From Anaerolineae bacterium (GTDB taxonomy: Bacteria; Chloroflexota; Anaerolineae; Promineifilales; Promineifilaceae): a stretch of 64,000 nucleotides of DNA. The notes beneath the pieces are model-generated. The model searched no databases. It was not told the origin of the DNA and saw only the letters and a program-made list of their open reading frames with translations. A program made the position numbers and the translations under genes. The stretch lies in NCBI GenBank assembly GCA_030425205.1, contig JAUIAP010000001.1, positions 248,001 to 312,000 on the forward strand, in the 5' to 3' direction. The number at the start of each line of letters is the position of its first letter. Position 1 is the stretch's first letter. Below, in pieces: positions 45,837-54,320 of the stretch.

Positions 45837-46049
45837 TGAGTAGCGAAAACTAAAGACACCAACAATTTCACAAAACCATTCCCACGCTTCACCATTCACC
45901 CCTCAATGTACCCATTTGGGTAATACGCCCTACCCCGTATTCGCTTAAACTGTAGAGCAGTGGGGATTCCCCCTAAAACACACATCTTCTGAATACATCG
46001 AACCGAATAACGTTACGGCTGTCGGCAATGCCGTCATCCCCAAGGAGAA

Positions 46050-47342
46050 ATGATGATGCAAAATCTACGAGTTTTAGTCGTTGGATATGGAGCGCGTGAA
46101 CATGCGCTCGTTTGGAAAATCGCCCAATCACCGCTAGTCGGTCGAATTTTTGTCGCACCCGGCAACGCTGGCACGATGCAGATCGCCACGAACGTTGACA
46201 TACATGATGAAGATATTGCTGGCTTGCTCGCCTTTGCGTTGGACAATCGAATCGACTTGACTGTGGTGGGGCCAAATGATCCGTTGGCATTGGGGATTGT
46301 TGATGCGTTTTCGGCCGAAAATCTGCCCATCTTTGGCCCCACGCAAGCCGCCGCCCAACTCGAATCATCCAAAGCGTTCTCAAAGGCGTTTATGCAGCGT
46401 CACAACATCCCAACCCCTGCCTACGCGACCTTTGACAACTACATCACCGCGCTAACCTATCTCGACACACTGCCAACGGAACGGGTCGTCGTCAAAGTCA
46501 GCGGGTTGGGTGCGCGCGGGCAAGGGGTGACCGTTTGCGACACCCAGGCAGAGGCACGGGCTGCCCTACACGACTATTTGATCACAAAAACATTGGGTGA
46601 CCAACAGGTGATCATCGAAGAACGCATTTCAGGGCGCGAGTTGTCGATGTTCGCGCTCAGTGATGGCACGACGGTTGTGCCAATGTTACCCGTGCGCGAT
46701 CACAAGCGGATTGGCGACGGGGACACAGGCCCCAACACGGGCGGCATGGGTGCGTTCGCCCCGCTCCCCGATGTTGATGGCGAACTGCTAGACCATATCA
46801 ACGCTACTATTTTGCAACCAACGATTCGCGGCATGGCGGTCGAAGGTACTCCGTATGTGGGTGTGCTATATGCAGGACTGATGATAACGGACAACGGCGT
46901 GCAGGTGCTTGAATACAACTGTCGCTTTGGGAATCCCGAAGCGGAAGTGCTGATGTCATTGATGGATAGCGATCTCGTTGCGGCGATGTTGGCCTGTGTC
47001 GAGGGGGATTTGCAGGCGAGTGATGTGCGGATGAGTGCAGGCGCGGCCGTCTCTATCGTCATCGCCGCCCCGAACTACCCCGCAAAATCGCAAGCGGGCT
47101 TACCAATTAGAAATGTCTATCATGCAGCGGTCAATGAGGATGTGCAAATCTTTCATCACGGAACCGCTTGCCAGAACGGACAACTCGTCACGAGCCAACA
47201 CGGGCGCACGCTCGCAGTGACCGCAAAAGGGGATTGCCTCTGTCAAGCGACAGAAAATGCCTATGCAACAGCCGCACAGATTGACTTTGTGGGTGGGCAT
47301 TATCGTCGCGACATTGGGCAGCAGGCGTTGCTGGCAATCTAA
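46050..47342 (+). CDS. purD: Phosphoribosylamine--glycine ligase
   Basis: PurD (GARS) joins 5-phosphoribosylamine and glycine in purine synthesis. The 430-residue protein has VLVVGYGAREHALVWKI (GxGGREHA type, here with YGARE), VAPGNAGT, VVGPNDPLALGIVD, and the ATP-grasp parts VVVKVSGLGARGQGVTV, IIEERISGRELSMFALSDG, DHKRIGDGDTGPNTGGMGAF and EYNCRFGNPEAEVL. AAGGAG lies two, five and eight bases before three adjacent ATG codons (46050, 46053, 46056), so the exact start is open within two residues. No other pur gene is near. The Gly-Gly of the usual GGREHA is replaced by Gly-Ala. Confidence 0.93.
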   Translation: MMMQNLRVLVVGYGAREHALVWKIAQSPLVGRIFVAPGNAGTMQIATNVDIHDEDIAGLLAFALDNRIDLTVVGPNDPLALGIVDAFSAENLPIFGPTQAAAQLESSKAFSKAFMQRHNIPTPAYATFDNYITALTYLDTLPTERVVVKVSGLGARGQGVTVCDTQAEARAALHDYLITKTLGDQQVIIEERISGRELSMFALSDGTTVVPMLPVRDHKRIGDGDTGPNTGGMGAFAPLPDVDGELLDHINATILQPTIRGMAVEGTPYVGVLYAGLMITDNGVQVLEYNCRFGNPEAEVLMSLMDSDLVAAMLACVEGDLQASDVRMSAGAAVSIVIAAPNYPAKSQAGLPIRNVYHAAVNEDVQIFHHGTACQNGQLVTSQHGRTLAVTAKGDCLCQATENAYATAAQIDFVGGHYRRDIGQQALLAI

Positions 47343-47345
47343 ATC

Positions 47346-47400
47346 GTAGCCGCGATTTCCAATCGCGTTCTTGACTAGCGCGATTGGAAATCACGGCTAC
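47346..47400. repeat. Inverted repeat, 22-bp arms
   Basis: GTAGCCGCGATTTCCAATCG (47346-47365) and its continuation to 47367 pair with 47379-47400 with one mismatch. Four bases after the purD stop, it may also end transcription, though there is no T tract. Confidence 0.6.
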
Positions 47401-47415
47401 ATGTGCTTTTACAAG

Positions 47416-47534
47416 CGCGACCAAGTTGGTCTTTAAACACTTAATTCGGCAAAAGCCCGTCTTTCCCGCGAAGGCGGGAATCCATTCTTTTGCGCCATGT
47501 CTTTATAAGGTTTCGGGAAATCCAATTCCCGAAA
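47416..47534. repeat. Cluster of intergenic repeat pieces
   Basis: Contains a GCGACC/GGTC piece (47416-47430), a degenerate MITE-like part (CCCGCGAAGGCGGGAATCCA, about 47464-47483) and the TTTCGGGAA/TTCCCGAAA hairpin (47511-47519 and 47526-47534). Together they fill the gap between purD and the repeat-rich surface protein; no gene. Confidence 0.55.
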
Positions 47535-47585
47535 CATCGATCACCGAATTTAATTCTTAAACTGCAAGCTGGTCGCGCTTCATGT

Positions 47586-49592
47586 TTAACGTTTGACGAT
47601 GGGAATAAAGACCCGATTCCCCTTCGCCAATGTGAAGTTTGTGTTGGCTTTTGTCGATTGTGTGGCTGTCAACGTGATCGCATCGGCCGTTGCTGCACTC
47701 GCTTTTTCTTGCCACCACTCACGCGCATAGTCACCCAACCCAGGCGCACAGTTCGCATTGCCAGCAAAGATTTTGACGGGCAGATCGCGCGGGATGTTTG
47801 CCAGTGTGTATTGACCAGTGGCGTTGGTGCAGGTCGCTAACCATGCTGCCCCTTCTACCCCCACAACGACATTTGGTAGCAACATATTGCTGTCCGCATC
47901 ACGCACCGTCCCGACGACGTTACCCGATTTAGCGAGGGCAAAGTCGATGCCCGCCGTGTTAGAATCAACGGCAACAGAGACGGGGGTTGCGCTGGCAAGC
48001 ATGATGCCCCCATTGTCATAGAATTGCATGGCGTAGCCTGTGCCTTTTGCGAAAACGGCGTAAGTTCCAGCGGGGAGTGCGGGGATCTTGTAGCTGCCAT
48101 CGGCCGAAACGAAGCCCCGTGCCACTTCAACCGCTGCCCCCAAATCACTGACAACCACCTCAACATTATCACCGCTGACGGGTGTGCTGCCATCCGCTTC
48201 ATAGACCATGCCCGAAATCGATCCGCCCTCGACCAATGTGAAATTGATGTCCAAGAAAACGGGGTTGTTCGCAGGAATGACAACGGGCGTTGCCAAATTT
48301 AATCGCGCCGCCTCTTCCCACCATTCGCGCACAAAAAGCTGCTGGCTATTGCAATAGTTTTGCCCACCCGCATAGACGTGCAACTCCATGTCGAGTGGCA
48401 AGCCTGAAAGTGTGAACTTCCCATTGACATCGGAACAGGTGCTCGCCCAAATGTCGTCTGAAAGTGCGACATTGATGTTTGAGAGTGGGATTCCAGCGGC
48501 CGTGCTAACCGTCCCCTTTACCTGCCCGCCATTTGCTAACGTAAAGTCGATCCCCTCCGTCGTCTCTTGCAAATTAACCGTCACACGAGTCGCCGTGTTG
48601 CCGTTAAATCCGGCCTCGTCATAATATTCGATGACGCGCAACGCCCCCTCTGCCCGCACGCGATAGTCCCCGCTTGCCAACCCCTGCAACGTGTACTCAC
48701 CATTCGCATTGGTCGTCGTTTCACGGACAAATGCACCTGTGTCGGCATCTTCGGCCGTCACAAGAATGTTGTTGAGTCGTGCCGTGCCAGCCGCATTGAA
48801 AACGGTGCCTGCAATCGATCCACCAAAGGCCAATGTGAAATCGACATCAGCCTGAATTGAATCCGCCGCTGTCAATGTAATCGGGGTTGCATTGGCATAC
48901 GCATTCGCCTCTTCCCAATACTCAATCACATATTCACCCGAGCCACCACAGTTATTTGCGCCGCCCGCATACAGTCGAAGCGGGACATCGAGTGGCAAAC
49001 TTTTCATTGTGAAGTCGCCGTTTGAATCACTGCAAGCGACCAGCAGAATATCGTCGGCGACACGCACGGGAACATTTGGCAAGGGCGTCATGCCGTCATC
49101 TTGATAGATCGTTCCCGTCACTTGCCCGCCCTCATCAAGCGCAAAGTCGATATCTGAGACAGTTTGATCATCTGTGACAACAATTGGGGTGGCGTTTGCA
49201 TTGGTATAGCCCGCGTCATCGTAATATTGCAAGGCGAAATTGTCACCACTCGCACGCACAAAATAGGTGCCAGCAGGAATCCCTGGTGCAGTGTACGTCC
49301 CGTCAGGATTGAGACCAACACCCACCAGATATTGCCCTGTAAACGCATCCTCGACTTGAACACCCGCCTCGCCGGGAATGAGTGGCGTTGTTCCGTCTGC
49401 ACGATAAACACGCCCACGAATTGTGGCGGTGGCTGTACGGCCGCTGATGTCGAGTGGTTGTGTCCACGCGGGCAGAGCATTGGGGTGGTTGGGAGATTTC
49501 GGCCGATAACCAGCCCCATCTTGTGCCGTCACGCCTTGAATCAAAACGATTCCGATTAAAAAGCTAAACAGTAAAATTAGTCGTTTTAACAT
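47586..49592 (-). CDS. Exported protein with six carboxypeptidase-regulatory-like repeats
   Basis: A signal peptide (MLKRLILLFSFLIGIVLIQG) is followed by six beta-sandwich repeats of about 95 residues that alternate in type. Type A carries GDYRVRAEG/ALQYYDDAG-like ends; type B carries a DSNGDFTMKSLPLDVPLRL/YAGGANNC-like end with a cysteine pair and WWEEA. The order is A-B-A-B-A-B. The protein ends RVFIPIVKR, a short hydrophobic-basic tail seen on many exported Chloroflexota proteins (recollection, not checked). No catalytic domain is present; a surface or matrix role is inferred. Several TCGGCCGA sites lie in it, one encoding the YRPKSPN start of the mature part. Confidence 0.78.
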   Translation of the reverse strand: MLKRLILLFSFLIGIVLIQGVTAQDGAGYRPKSPNHPNALPAWTQPLDISGRTATATIRGRVYRADGTTPLIPGEAGVQVEDAFTGQYLVGVGLNPDGTYTAPGIPAGTYFVRASGDNFALQYYDDAGYTNANATPIVVTDDQTVSDIDFALDEGGQVTGTIYQDDGMTPLPNVPVRVADDILLVACSDSNGDFTMKSLPLDVPLRLYAGGANNCGGSGEYVIEYWEEANAYANATPITLTAADSIQADVDFTLAFGGSIAGTVFNAAGTARLNNILVTAEDADTGAFVRETTTNANGEYTLQGLASGDYRVRAEGALRVIEYYDEAGFNGNTATRVTVNLQETTEGIDFTLANGGQVKGTVSTAAGIPLSNINVALSDDIWASTCSDVNGKFTLSGLPLDMELHVYAGGQNYCNSQQLFVREWWEEAARLNLATPVVIPANNPVFLDINFTLVEGGSISGMVYEADGSTPVSGDNVEVVVSDLGAAVEVARGFVSADGSYKIPALPAGTYAVFAKGTGYAMQFYDNGGIMLASATPVSVAVDSNTAGIDFALAKSGNVVGTVRDADSNMLLPNVVVGVEGAAWLATCTNATGQYTLANIPRDLPVKIFAGNANCAPGLGDYAREWWQEKASAATADAITLTATQSTKANTNFTLAKGNRVFIPIVKR

Positions 49593-49603
49593 AGCTAGAA
49601 CTC

Positions 49604-49631
49604 AAAACGGAGTTTCAGGCAAGAAACTCCG
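49604..49631 (-). terminator. Rho-independent terminator of the zinc-ribbon gene
   Basis: CGGAGTTT/AAACTCCG stem with an 8-base loop; on the minus strand it is followed by TTTTG. Placed about 60 bp after the stop at 49692. Confidence 0.65.
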
Positions 49632-49691
49632 CACTATTCACTTATATAAAGATTGTCTGGTTCAGAAATTCAAAAACGCGCTCAAATAATT

Positions 49692-50393
49692 CTAGGCTTG
49701 TACCAAAATCCGTCCACAACTATTGCAATAAACAAGCTCCCCCTGCTCCACCTGTTTGACAATCATCGCGGGTTGGGTTGTTTGACAACCCGTACACTTG
49801 TTTATTTTGAGTGTGGCGACGGCAACCCCATTGCGCTTTTTCTGTGAAAGCTGCAAATAGGTTTTTAGCATTCGCTTATCAATTGTCGCCATGCGCTGTT
49901 TGCGCCTGCCAATCAAACCATTCAAACTGGTCGCCAGTGCGATTTTTTCGGCCTGTAAATCTTTATACTTGACCTGCCACTCCGTCTCGGCCGCTGCCAA
50001 TACCTCGTTGGCATCTGCAACCTTCTCAGCGGCGGCCTCAACCAGCTCTAGATTTTCCAGCACATCTTCTTCTAGAAACTCTTTGCGTCGCTGCAACATC
50101 TGAACTTCTTGCTGTAGGTCGGCCAGCTCGCGGCTGTTTTTAATCTTGCCAGAGTAGAGGTGATCGTTCGACTCTTTATGCTTGCTACTCAAACCTGCAA
50201 ATTGGAGTTCGAGATCGCGCTGTTTTGTTTGGGCGGCGGCGAGGGTTTGCTGGGCGGTTTCGGCCGATTCTCGCAAATCCAACAAGCTCTGTGGCTCGTT
50301 CATCCCTTGGATCACTTCCCCTAATCGTTGCTTGCCAGCTCGAAGCTGGTCATCAATTCGCTGCAAACGCAAAAGCTGTGCTGGTTGACTCAT
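49692..50393 (-). CDS. C4-type zinc-ribbon coiled-coil protein (CT398-like)
   Basis: A 233-residue protein: a long two-stranded coiled coil (about residues 5-180, e.g. LQRIDDQLRAGKQRLGEVIQ) capped by a zinc ribbon with CTGC and CNSC (about residues 199-228). This is the CT398/zf-RING_7 family; some members are thought to act in translation, protein export or flagellar assembly, but the role is not settled. AAGGAAG lies before the ATG. It is divergent from the FemAB-like genes, with 180 bp between. Confidence 0.88.
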   Translation of the reverse strand: MSQPAQLLRLQRIDDQLRAGKQRLGEVIQGMNEPQSLLDLRESAETAQQTLAAAQTKQRDLELQFAGLSSKHKESNDHLYSGKIKNSRELADLQQEVQMLQRRKEFLEEDVLENLELVEAAAEKVADANEVLAAAETEWQVKYKDLQAEKIALATSLNGLIGRRKQRMATIDKRMLKTYLQLSQKKRNGVAVATLKINKCTGCQTTQPAMIVKQVEQGELVYCNSCGRILVQA

Positions 50394-50484
50394 TCGACTT
50401 CCTTTTAATCATCACAATGCGCCGTGAAAAATCTCACAGACGCAAAATCCTATCCATTGTAACATAAGCGTGGGGTGTCGTGCA

Positions 50485-50493
50485 TGATATAAT
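50485..50493 (+). promoter_or_regulatory. Extended -10 promoter for the FemAB-like genes
   Basis: TGATATAAT is a perfect extended -10 sequence. No good -35 is visible. It would give a leader of about 77 bases with a CACCG/CGGTG hairpin before the ATG at 50577. Confidence 0.4.
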
Positions 50494-50576
50494 GCCTCGC
50501 CACCGCGAACTGGCTTCACGGTGACGACGTATTTCAAATATATTAGATCGGGTAACTCTCGTTGTCGTAACAATTC

Positions 50577-51641
50577 ATGGATAAATCAGGACTAAAATTA
50601 GGCGAAAAACCGTATAGCGAAGAAGATACTGAATGGGATGCGTTCGTAAAAGCGCATCCACATGGCAGTTTTCTACAAACGACCCAATGGGCGCGGCTCA
50701 AGGGTCGCTTTGGCTGGAAAGGCTATCGGGTGTGGGTGAGGGATGAGGGCCAATTGGTCGCTGGGGCGCAGATATTATTTCGCTCCGCCGCGTTTGGGCT
50801 TGTCAAGATGGGCTACATTCCGCATGGGCCAATTGTCGATTGGGCAAATACCGAACTGGTCGAAGTGCTATTCAATCAGCTCGACTGGGCAATTTACGAA
50901 AATCGCGCGGGCATCTTAAAGTTTGAGCCTTATGTTTGGCAAGGGTCAGACGCGCAGGCAAACTGGCAGGCGGCGATCAAAAAATATGACCTTGTCACAG
51001 ATACTGACACCATCCAGCCACCGCGCACCATGATGATAGACCTCACGCCATCACTCGATGAGATTATGCAGGGATTCAAGTCTAAAACGCGCTACAACAT
51101 TCGGCTGGCGGGGCGCAAAGGGGTGACGGTGCGTGAAGCGACGGCCGCTGATCTGCCCAAGTTTAATGCACTCATGCAGCAGACGGGGGAACGCAACGAC
51201 TTTGGCGTTCATGCGCCACAATACTACGCTGATACGTATGACTTTTTTGCCGAGCGTGGCGATGCGACGATTTTACTGGCAGAGTATGAGGGGAATCCGT
51301 TGGCGGGCGTGTTGTTGATCAAAAATGGGGAGCAGGCAGTCTATCTGGCGGGCGGCAGCAGCAATGAGGAGCGCAATCGCATGCCGACCTATGCGATTCA
51401 GTGGGCAGCGATCGAATGGGCCAAGATGCAAGGTTGCAGCTACTATGATTTGTGGGGGCTACCCGACGCGGAGCCAGACGAACTCGAAGCACAATTTCAA
51501 GAACGCAGTGATGGATTATGGGGCGTCTATCGCTTCAAACGAGGCTTTGACGGCGACATCGTGCGGACGGTGGGCAGCGCGGACAAGGTATACAACAAAC
51601 TCGTCTATCGCATGTACCGCAAGCGGCGGGGGTTAAGCTAA
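50577..51641 (+). CDS. FemAB-like aminoacyltransferase, first copy
   Basis: A 354-residue double-GNAT protein of the FemABX family: FLQTTQWARLKGRFGWKGYRV, a central KTRYNIRLAGRKGVTV, LMQQTGERNDFGVHAPQYYAD, and IEWAKMQGCSYYDLWGLPD. In Gram-positive species such enzymes add amino acids from aminoacyl-tRNA to the lipid II stem peptide. It is followed directly by a second copy (stop and start share one base), an arrangement seen in Fem pairs that add residues in turn. An alternative is a FemAB-like enzyme acting on exopolysaccharide or lipid amino groups. Confidence 0.88.
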   Translation: MDKSGLKLGEKPYSEEDTEWDAFVKAHPHGSFLQTTQWARLKGRFGWKGYRVWVRDEGQLVAGAQILFRSAAFGLVKMGYIPHGPIVDWANTELVEVLFNQLDWAIYENRAGILKFEPYVWQGSDAQANWQAAIKKYDLVTDTDTIQPPRTMMIDLTPSLDEIMQGFKSKTRYNIRLAGRKGVTVREATAADLPKFNALMQQTGERNDFGVHAPQYYADTYDFFAERGDATILLAEYEGNPLAGVLLIKNGEQAVYLAGGSSNEERNRMPTYAIQWAAIEWAKMQGCSYYDLWGLPDAEPDELEAQFQERSDGLWGVYRFKRGFDGDIVRTVGSADKVYNKLVYRMYRKRRGLS

Positions 51642-52714
51642 TGCAGTATGACAATTTAGTTGCCCGTCGAGTACATTCGGCCGAAAAATGGCACACGCTG
51701 CTCGCCCAACTGCCCTACGCCCATCCGCTGCAAAGCTGGGCATGGGGAGAGCTAAAATCACGTTGGGGCTGGGAGATGCGACCGACGGTGTTTATGTTAG
51801 GAAGTGAGGTGAAGGGGGCGGCGATGTTGCTTTATCGGCCGATTTCTCGCACAGGCTTCGGGATGCTCTATGCGCCAAAAGGCCCCATTCTCGACTACGA
51901 CGATATGCTCTTGCGCCGCACGGTGCTGCAACGCCTGCAAGCCATTGCCCATGCGGAACGCGCCATCCTGATCAAAATCGACCCTGATATACCGATGGCG
52001 TTTGGCGCGGATGAACCCGAATCGCACCCGTTGGGCATGGACTTGATCGATGAACTGCGCGCCCATGGCTGGCGATATTCGCCCGAACAGATTCAATTTC
52101 GCAACACCGTCACGCTCGATTTGACCCAATCGGAAGACAATATTCTGGCGCAGATGAAGCAGAAAACGCGCTACAACATTCGACTGGCCGCCCGTCGGGA
52201 AGTGGAGATTCGGGCTGGGACACCCGATGATTTTGCACTCTTGGTTGAGCTCTATGCAGAGACAGGCGAACGGAATGAGTTTGGCATTCGGCCGAAATCA
52301 TACTATCTCGATGTTTGGCAAACGTTTTGGGACGCCAACATGCTGCACGTCTTGATTGCAGAGTACAAGGGGCAGCCGCTCGCCGCCATCCTGCTTGTCT
52401 ACAGTCCAGACGTTTGTCTCTATATGTACGGCGCATCGAATAGCGTCGAGCGTAAGCGAATGCCTACCTATTTGTTGCAATGGGAAGCGATTAAATGGGC
52501 AAAGGCGCAGGGGATACCCCTCTATGACTTTTGGGGTGCGCCCGATCAGTTTAATGAGGAAGATCGAATGTGGGGCGTTTGGCGATTTAAGAGCGGCTTT
52601 AATGCGACGGTGGCAAGGCATGTCGGCGCATGGGACTATCCCGTCTATCCTCGTCTATACAGCTTGGTGACAGAGATGTTGCCACGTTATCGAGAATTCT
52701 TGCGCCGTGCATGA
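51641..52714 (+). CDS. FemAB-like aminoacyltransferase, second copy
   Basis: A 357-residue paralogue of the gene before it: PLQSWAWGELKSRWGWEMRP, KTRYNIRLAARREVEIRAGTP, LYAETGERNEFGIRPKSYYL, IKWAKAQGIPLYDFWGAPD. Its ATG overlaps the stop of the first copy by one base, so the two are translated together. The two differ mainly in the first 60 residues and in the last helix. As a pair they probably add successive residues to the same acceptor (inference). A TCGGCCGA site in a third frame gives its IRPKSYY. Confidence 0.88.
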   Translation: MQYDNLVARRVHSAEKWHTLLAQLPYAHPLQSWAWGELKSRWGWEMRPTVFMLGSEVKGAAMLLYRPISRTGFGMLYAPKGPILDYDDMLLRRTVLQRLQAIAHAERAILIKIDPDIPMAFGADEPESHPLGMDLIDELRAHGWRYSPEQIQFRNTVTLDLTQSEDNILAQMKQKTRYNIRLAARREVEIRAGTPDDFALLVELYAETGERNEFGIRPKSYYLDVWQTFWDANMLHVLIAEYKGQPLAAILLVYSPDVCLYMYGASNSVERKRMPTYLLQWEAIKWAKAQGIPLYDFWGAPDQFNEEDRMWGVWRFKSGFNATVARHVGAWDYPVYPRLYSLVTEMLPRYREFLRRA

Positions 52715-52736
52715 CCATTGTTCAAATTGGGCAACT

Positions 52737-52797
52737 GTAGGGGCAGGTTTGCAATCCGCCCTCTGGAAGAAGGGCAGGTTGCAAACCCATCCCTACA
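52737..52797. repeat. Compound inverted repeat between convergent genes
   Basis: TGTAGGGGCAGGTTTGCAA (52737-52755) pairs with TTGCAAACCCATCCCTACA (52779-52797) with a few mismatches, and an inner GCCCT/AGGGC hairpin fills the loop. It may be a dispersed repeat that also serves as a terminator between the FemAB-like and ZIP genes. Confidence 0.6.
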
Positions 52798-52867
52798 ACC
52801 GTTATCTGTTTAATTTTTAACCCTTAAACGACACGGCGTACTCGTCAAAATCATGTTGCAGTTGACC

Positions 52868-53611
52868 TCAGCCAACAAAGAATTGAAACGCCATCATCGC
52901 AACGGCCGCAGCAACCAAAACGCCGTAAACCGTCCCATTATCGGCATCCTCTCTTGCTTCGGGCAGTAGCTCCGTAAAGACCATATAGAACATTGCCCCA
53001 GCCGCAAGCCCCAACCCAACGGGCAGAAACGGTTGAAAGACAAGCACAAACAAAAAGGCTGGCACGGCCATCAGCGGTTGTGGCAGACTAGAAAAGATTG
53101 CCCAACCGGCTGCCTTAAGCGCAGACGCGCCACGCGGAACCATGACGAGGGCGATGGCAAGCCCTTCGGGAATGTTATGAATGGCGATGGCAGCGGTGAT
53201 CAATCGGCCGAAACCATCCCCACCGCCAAACGACACGCCTACCCCAATCCCCTCTGCAAATGAATGCACCGTCATGACGACCATGATCAGCAGCACTTGT
53301 TTGGCATCTGCGCCGTCTAAATCGCCCACATGAGGGTGTCCATTCTGATCTAAGATGCGGCGCGTGACGACGATCAGCAGAAGACCAAGTAGCAGCCCAA
53401 TGACGGTGCGTGGCAGGGAGTATTGCCATCCTTCAAACGTCAATCCAATGCTTGCACCCAACATCAAGCCAGCCGCAAGTGCGTTTGCCGCTCCCAACAA
53501 TTTGCGACTAACCTCTTTGATAAAGAAAAATGGCACCGCGCCCAATCCTGTGCAAATGGCGGTAATTAGGGCGGCGATAAAAACAGTCCATACAGATATT
53601 TCTGTGTTCAT
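52868..53611 (-). CDS. ZIP family metal transporter
   Basis: A 247-residue protein with about eight transmembrane segments and the ZIP metal sites VHSFAEG (His116, Glu120) and HNIPEG (His145, Glu149) in helices 4 and 5. A short His-rich loop GHPHVGD (about 91-97) before them may bind the incoming metal. Zinc is the most likely substrate; iron or manganese is possible. No metalloregulator gene is next to it. The end is at the repeat shared with the convergent FemAB-like genes. Confidence 0.9.
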   Translation of the reverse strand: MNTEISVWTVFIAALITAICTGLGAVPFFFIKEVSRKLLGAANALAAGLMLGASIGLTFEGWQYSLPRTVIGLLLGLLLIVVTRRILDQNGHPHVGDLDGADAKQVLLIMVVMTVHSFAEGIGVGVSFGGGDGFGRLITAAIAIHNIPEGLAIALVMVPRGASALKAAGWAIFSSLPQPLMAVPAFLFVLVFQPFLPVGLGLAAGAMFYMVFTELLPEAREDADNGTVYGVLVAAAVAMMAFQFFVG

Positions 53612-53775
53612 AATTTTTTTGCGCCTCGTAAACTTTATTTTTAACCTGTGTTAAATTTTAGCCCAACAGTGCAAAATCAGTATCAGAATATACCGATAAT
53701 TGGGTCGAAATTGTCAGGATTTTTTATAGCTGGAATTCGGCCGAAATCACCTAAACTAATATTGAGGTGCGAAAA

Positions 53776-54216
53776 ATGGCATTTGTCGACTTTCTACTAT
53801 TCATCATTTTCCCGGCAAGCTTATTTACTCTGTTCGCGGCAATCATAATCGGATTGGCTCACGACGCATTGCGTGCGCGTGCCAAAGGATTGCTGCAAGC
53901 GCATCAATTCAAGGTTATCAATGTTCAACATGCCGAGCGGCGGCGCAATGGGATGCACACCTTTGTCGCCACCTATCATGATGCGCAAATGGTGCGCCAA
54001 GTACGTGAATTTAATGTACCAGCAGGATTTGATCGTATTTTCTGGTTAGAAGAAGAGGTTGAGGCAAATCCACGCCCATTTGCGAACGTGCAACTCAGTT
54101 CAAAAGAGCAGATTATTGATGACTTAATGACCGAAAACGCGGAGTTGAGACGACGAATTTCACAGATGGAAAATAACACAAAGTCCGCCACAGCGGCGCG
54201 GACGAATCTGTTTTGA
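53776..54216 (+). CDS. Small membrane protein with a C-terminal coiled coil
   Basis: A 146-residue protein with one N-terminal transmembrane helix (FVDFLLFIIFPASLFTLFAA), a basic soluble part (HDALRARAKGLLQAHQFKV, HTFVATYHDAQMVRQVREF), and a short coiled coil at the end (IIDDLMTENAELRRRISQME). No family was recognised. The frame is open from a GTG at 53767; ATG at 53776 with GAGGTG upstream is preferred. It has a TCGGCCGA site 32 bp upstream, in non-coding DNA. Confidence 0.7.
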   Translation: MAFVDFLLFIIFPASLFTLFAAIIIGLAHDALRARAKGLLQAHQFKVINVQHAERRRNGMHTFVATYHDAQMVRQVREFNVPAGFDRIFWLEEEVEANPRPFANVQLSSKEQIIDDLMTENAELRRRISQMENNTKSATAARTNLF

Positions 54217-54250
54217 CGATATTGCAGGTACTTGCGCACCTGCAATATCG
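54217..54250. terminator. Perfect 13-bp hairpin, possible terminator
   Basis: CGATATTGCAGGT (54217-54229) and ACCTGCAATATCG (54238-54250) flank an 8-base loop directly after the stop of the small membrane protein. There is no T tract, so termination is not certain. Confidence 0.5.
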
Positions 54251-54320
54251 TTCACTAATCGTTTGATTGCAAGTGACCGTTAACTGAAAACTTAAACGGT
54301 CAAATGCGTTTTTCTATGAA

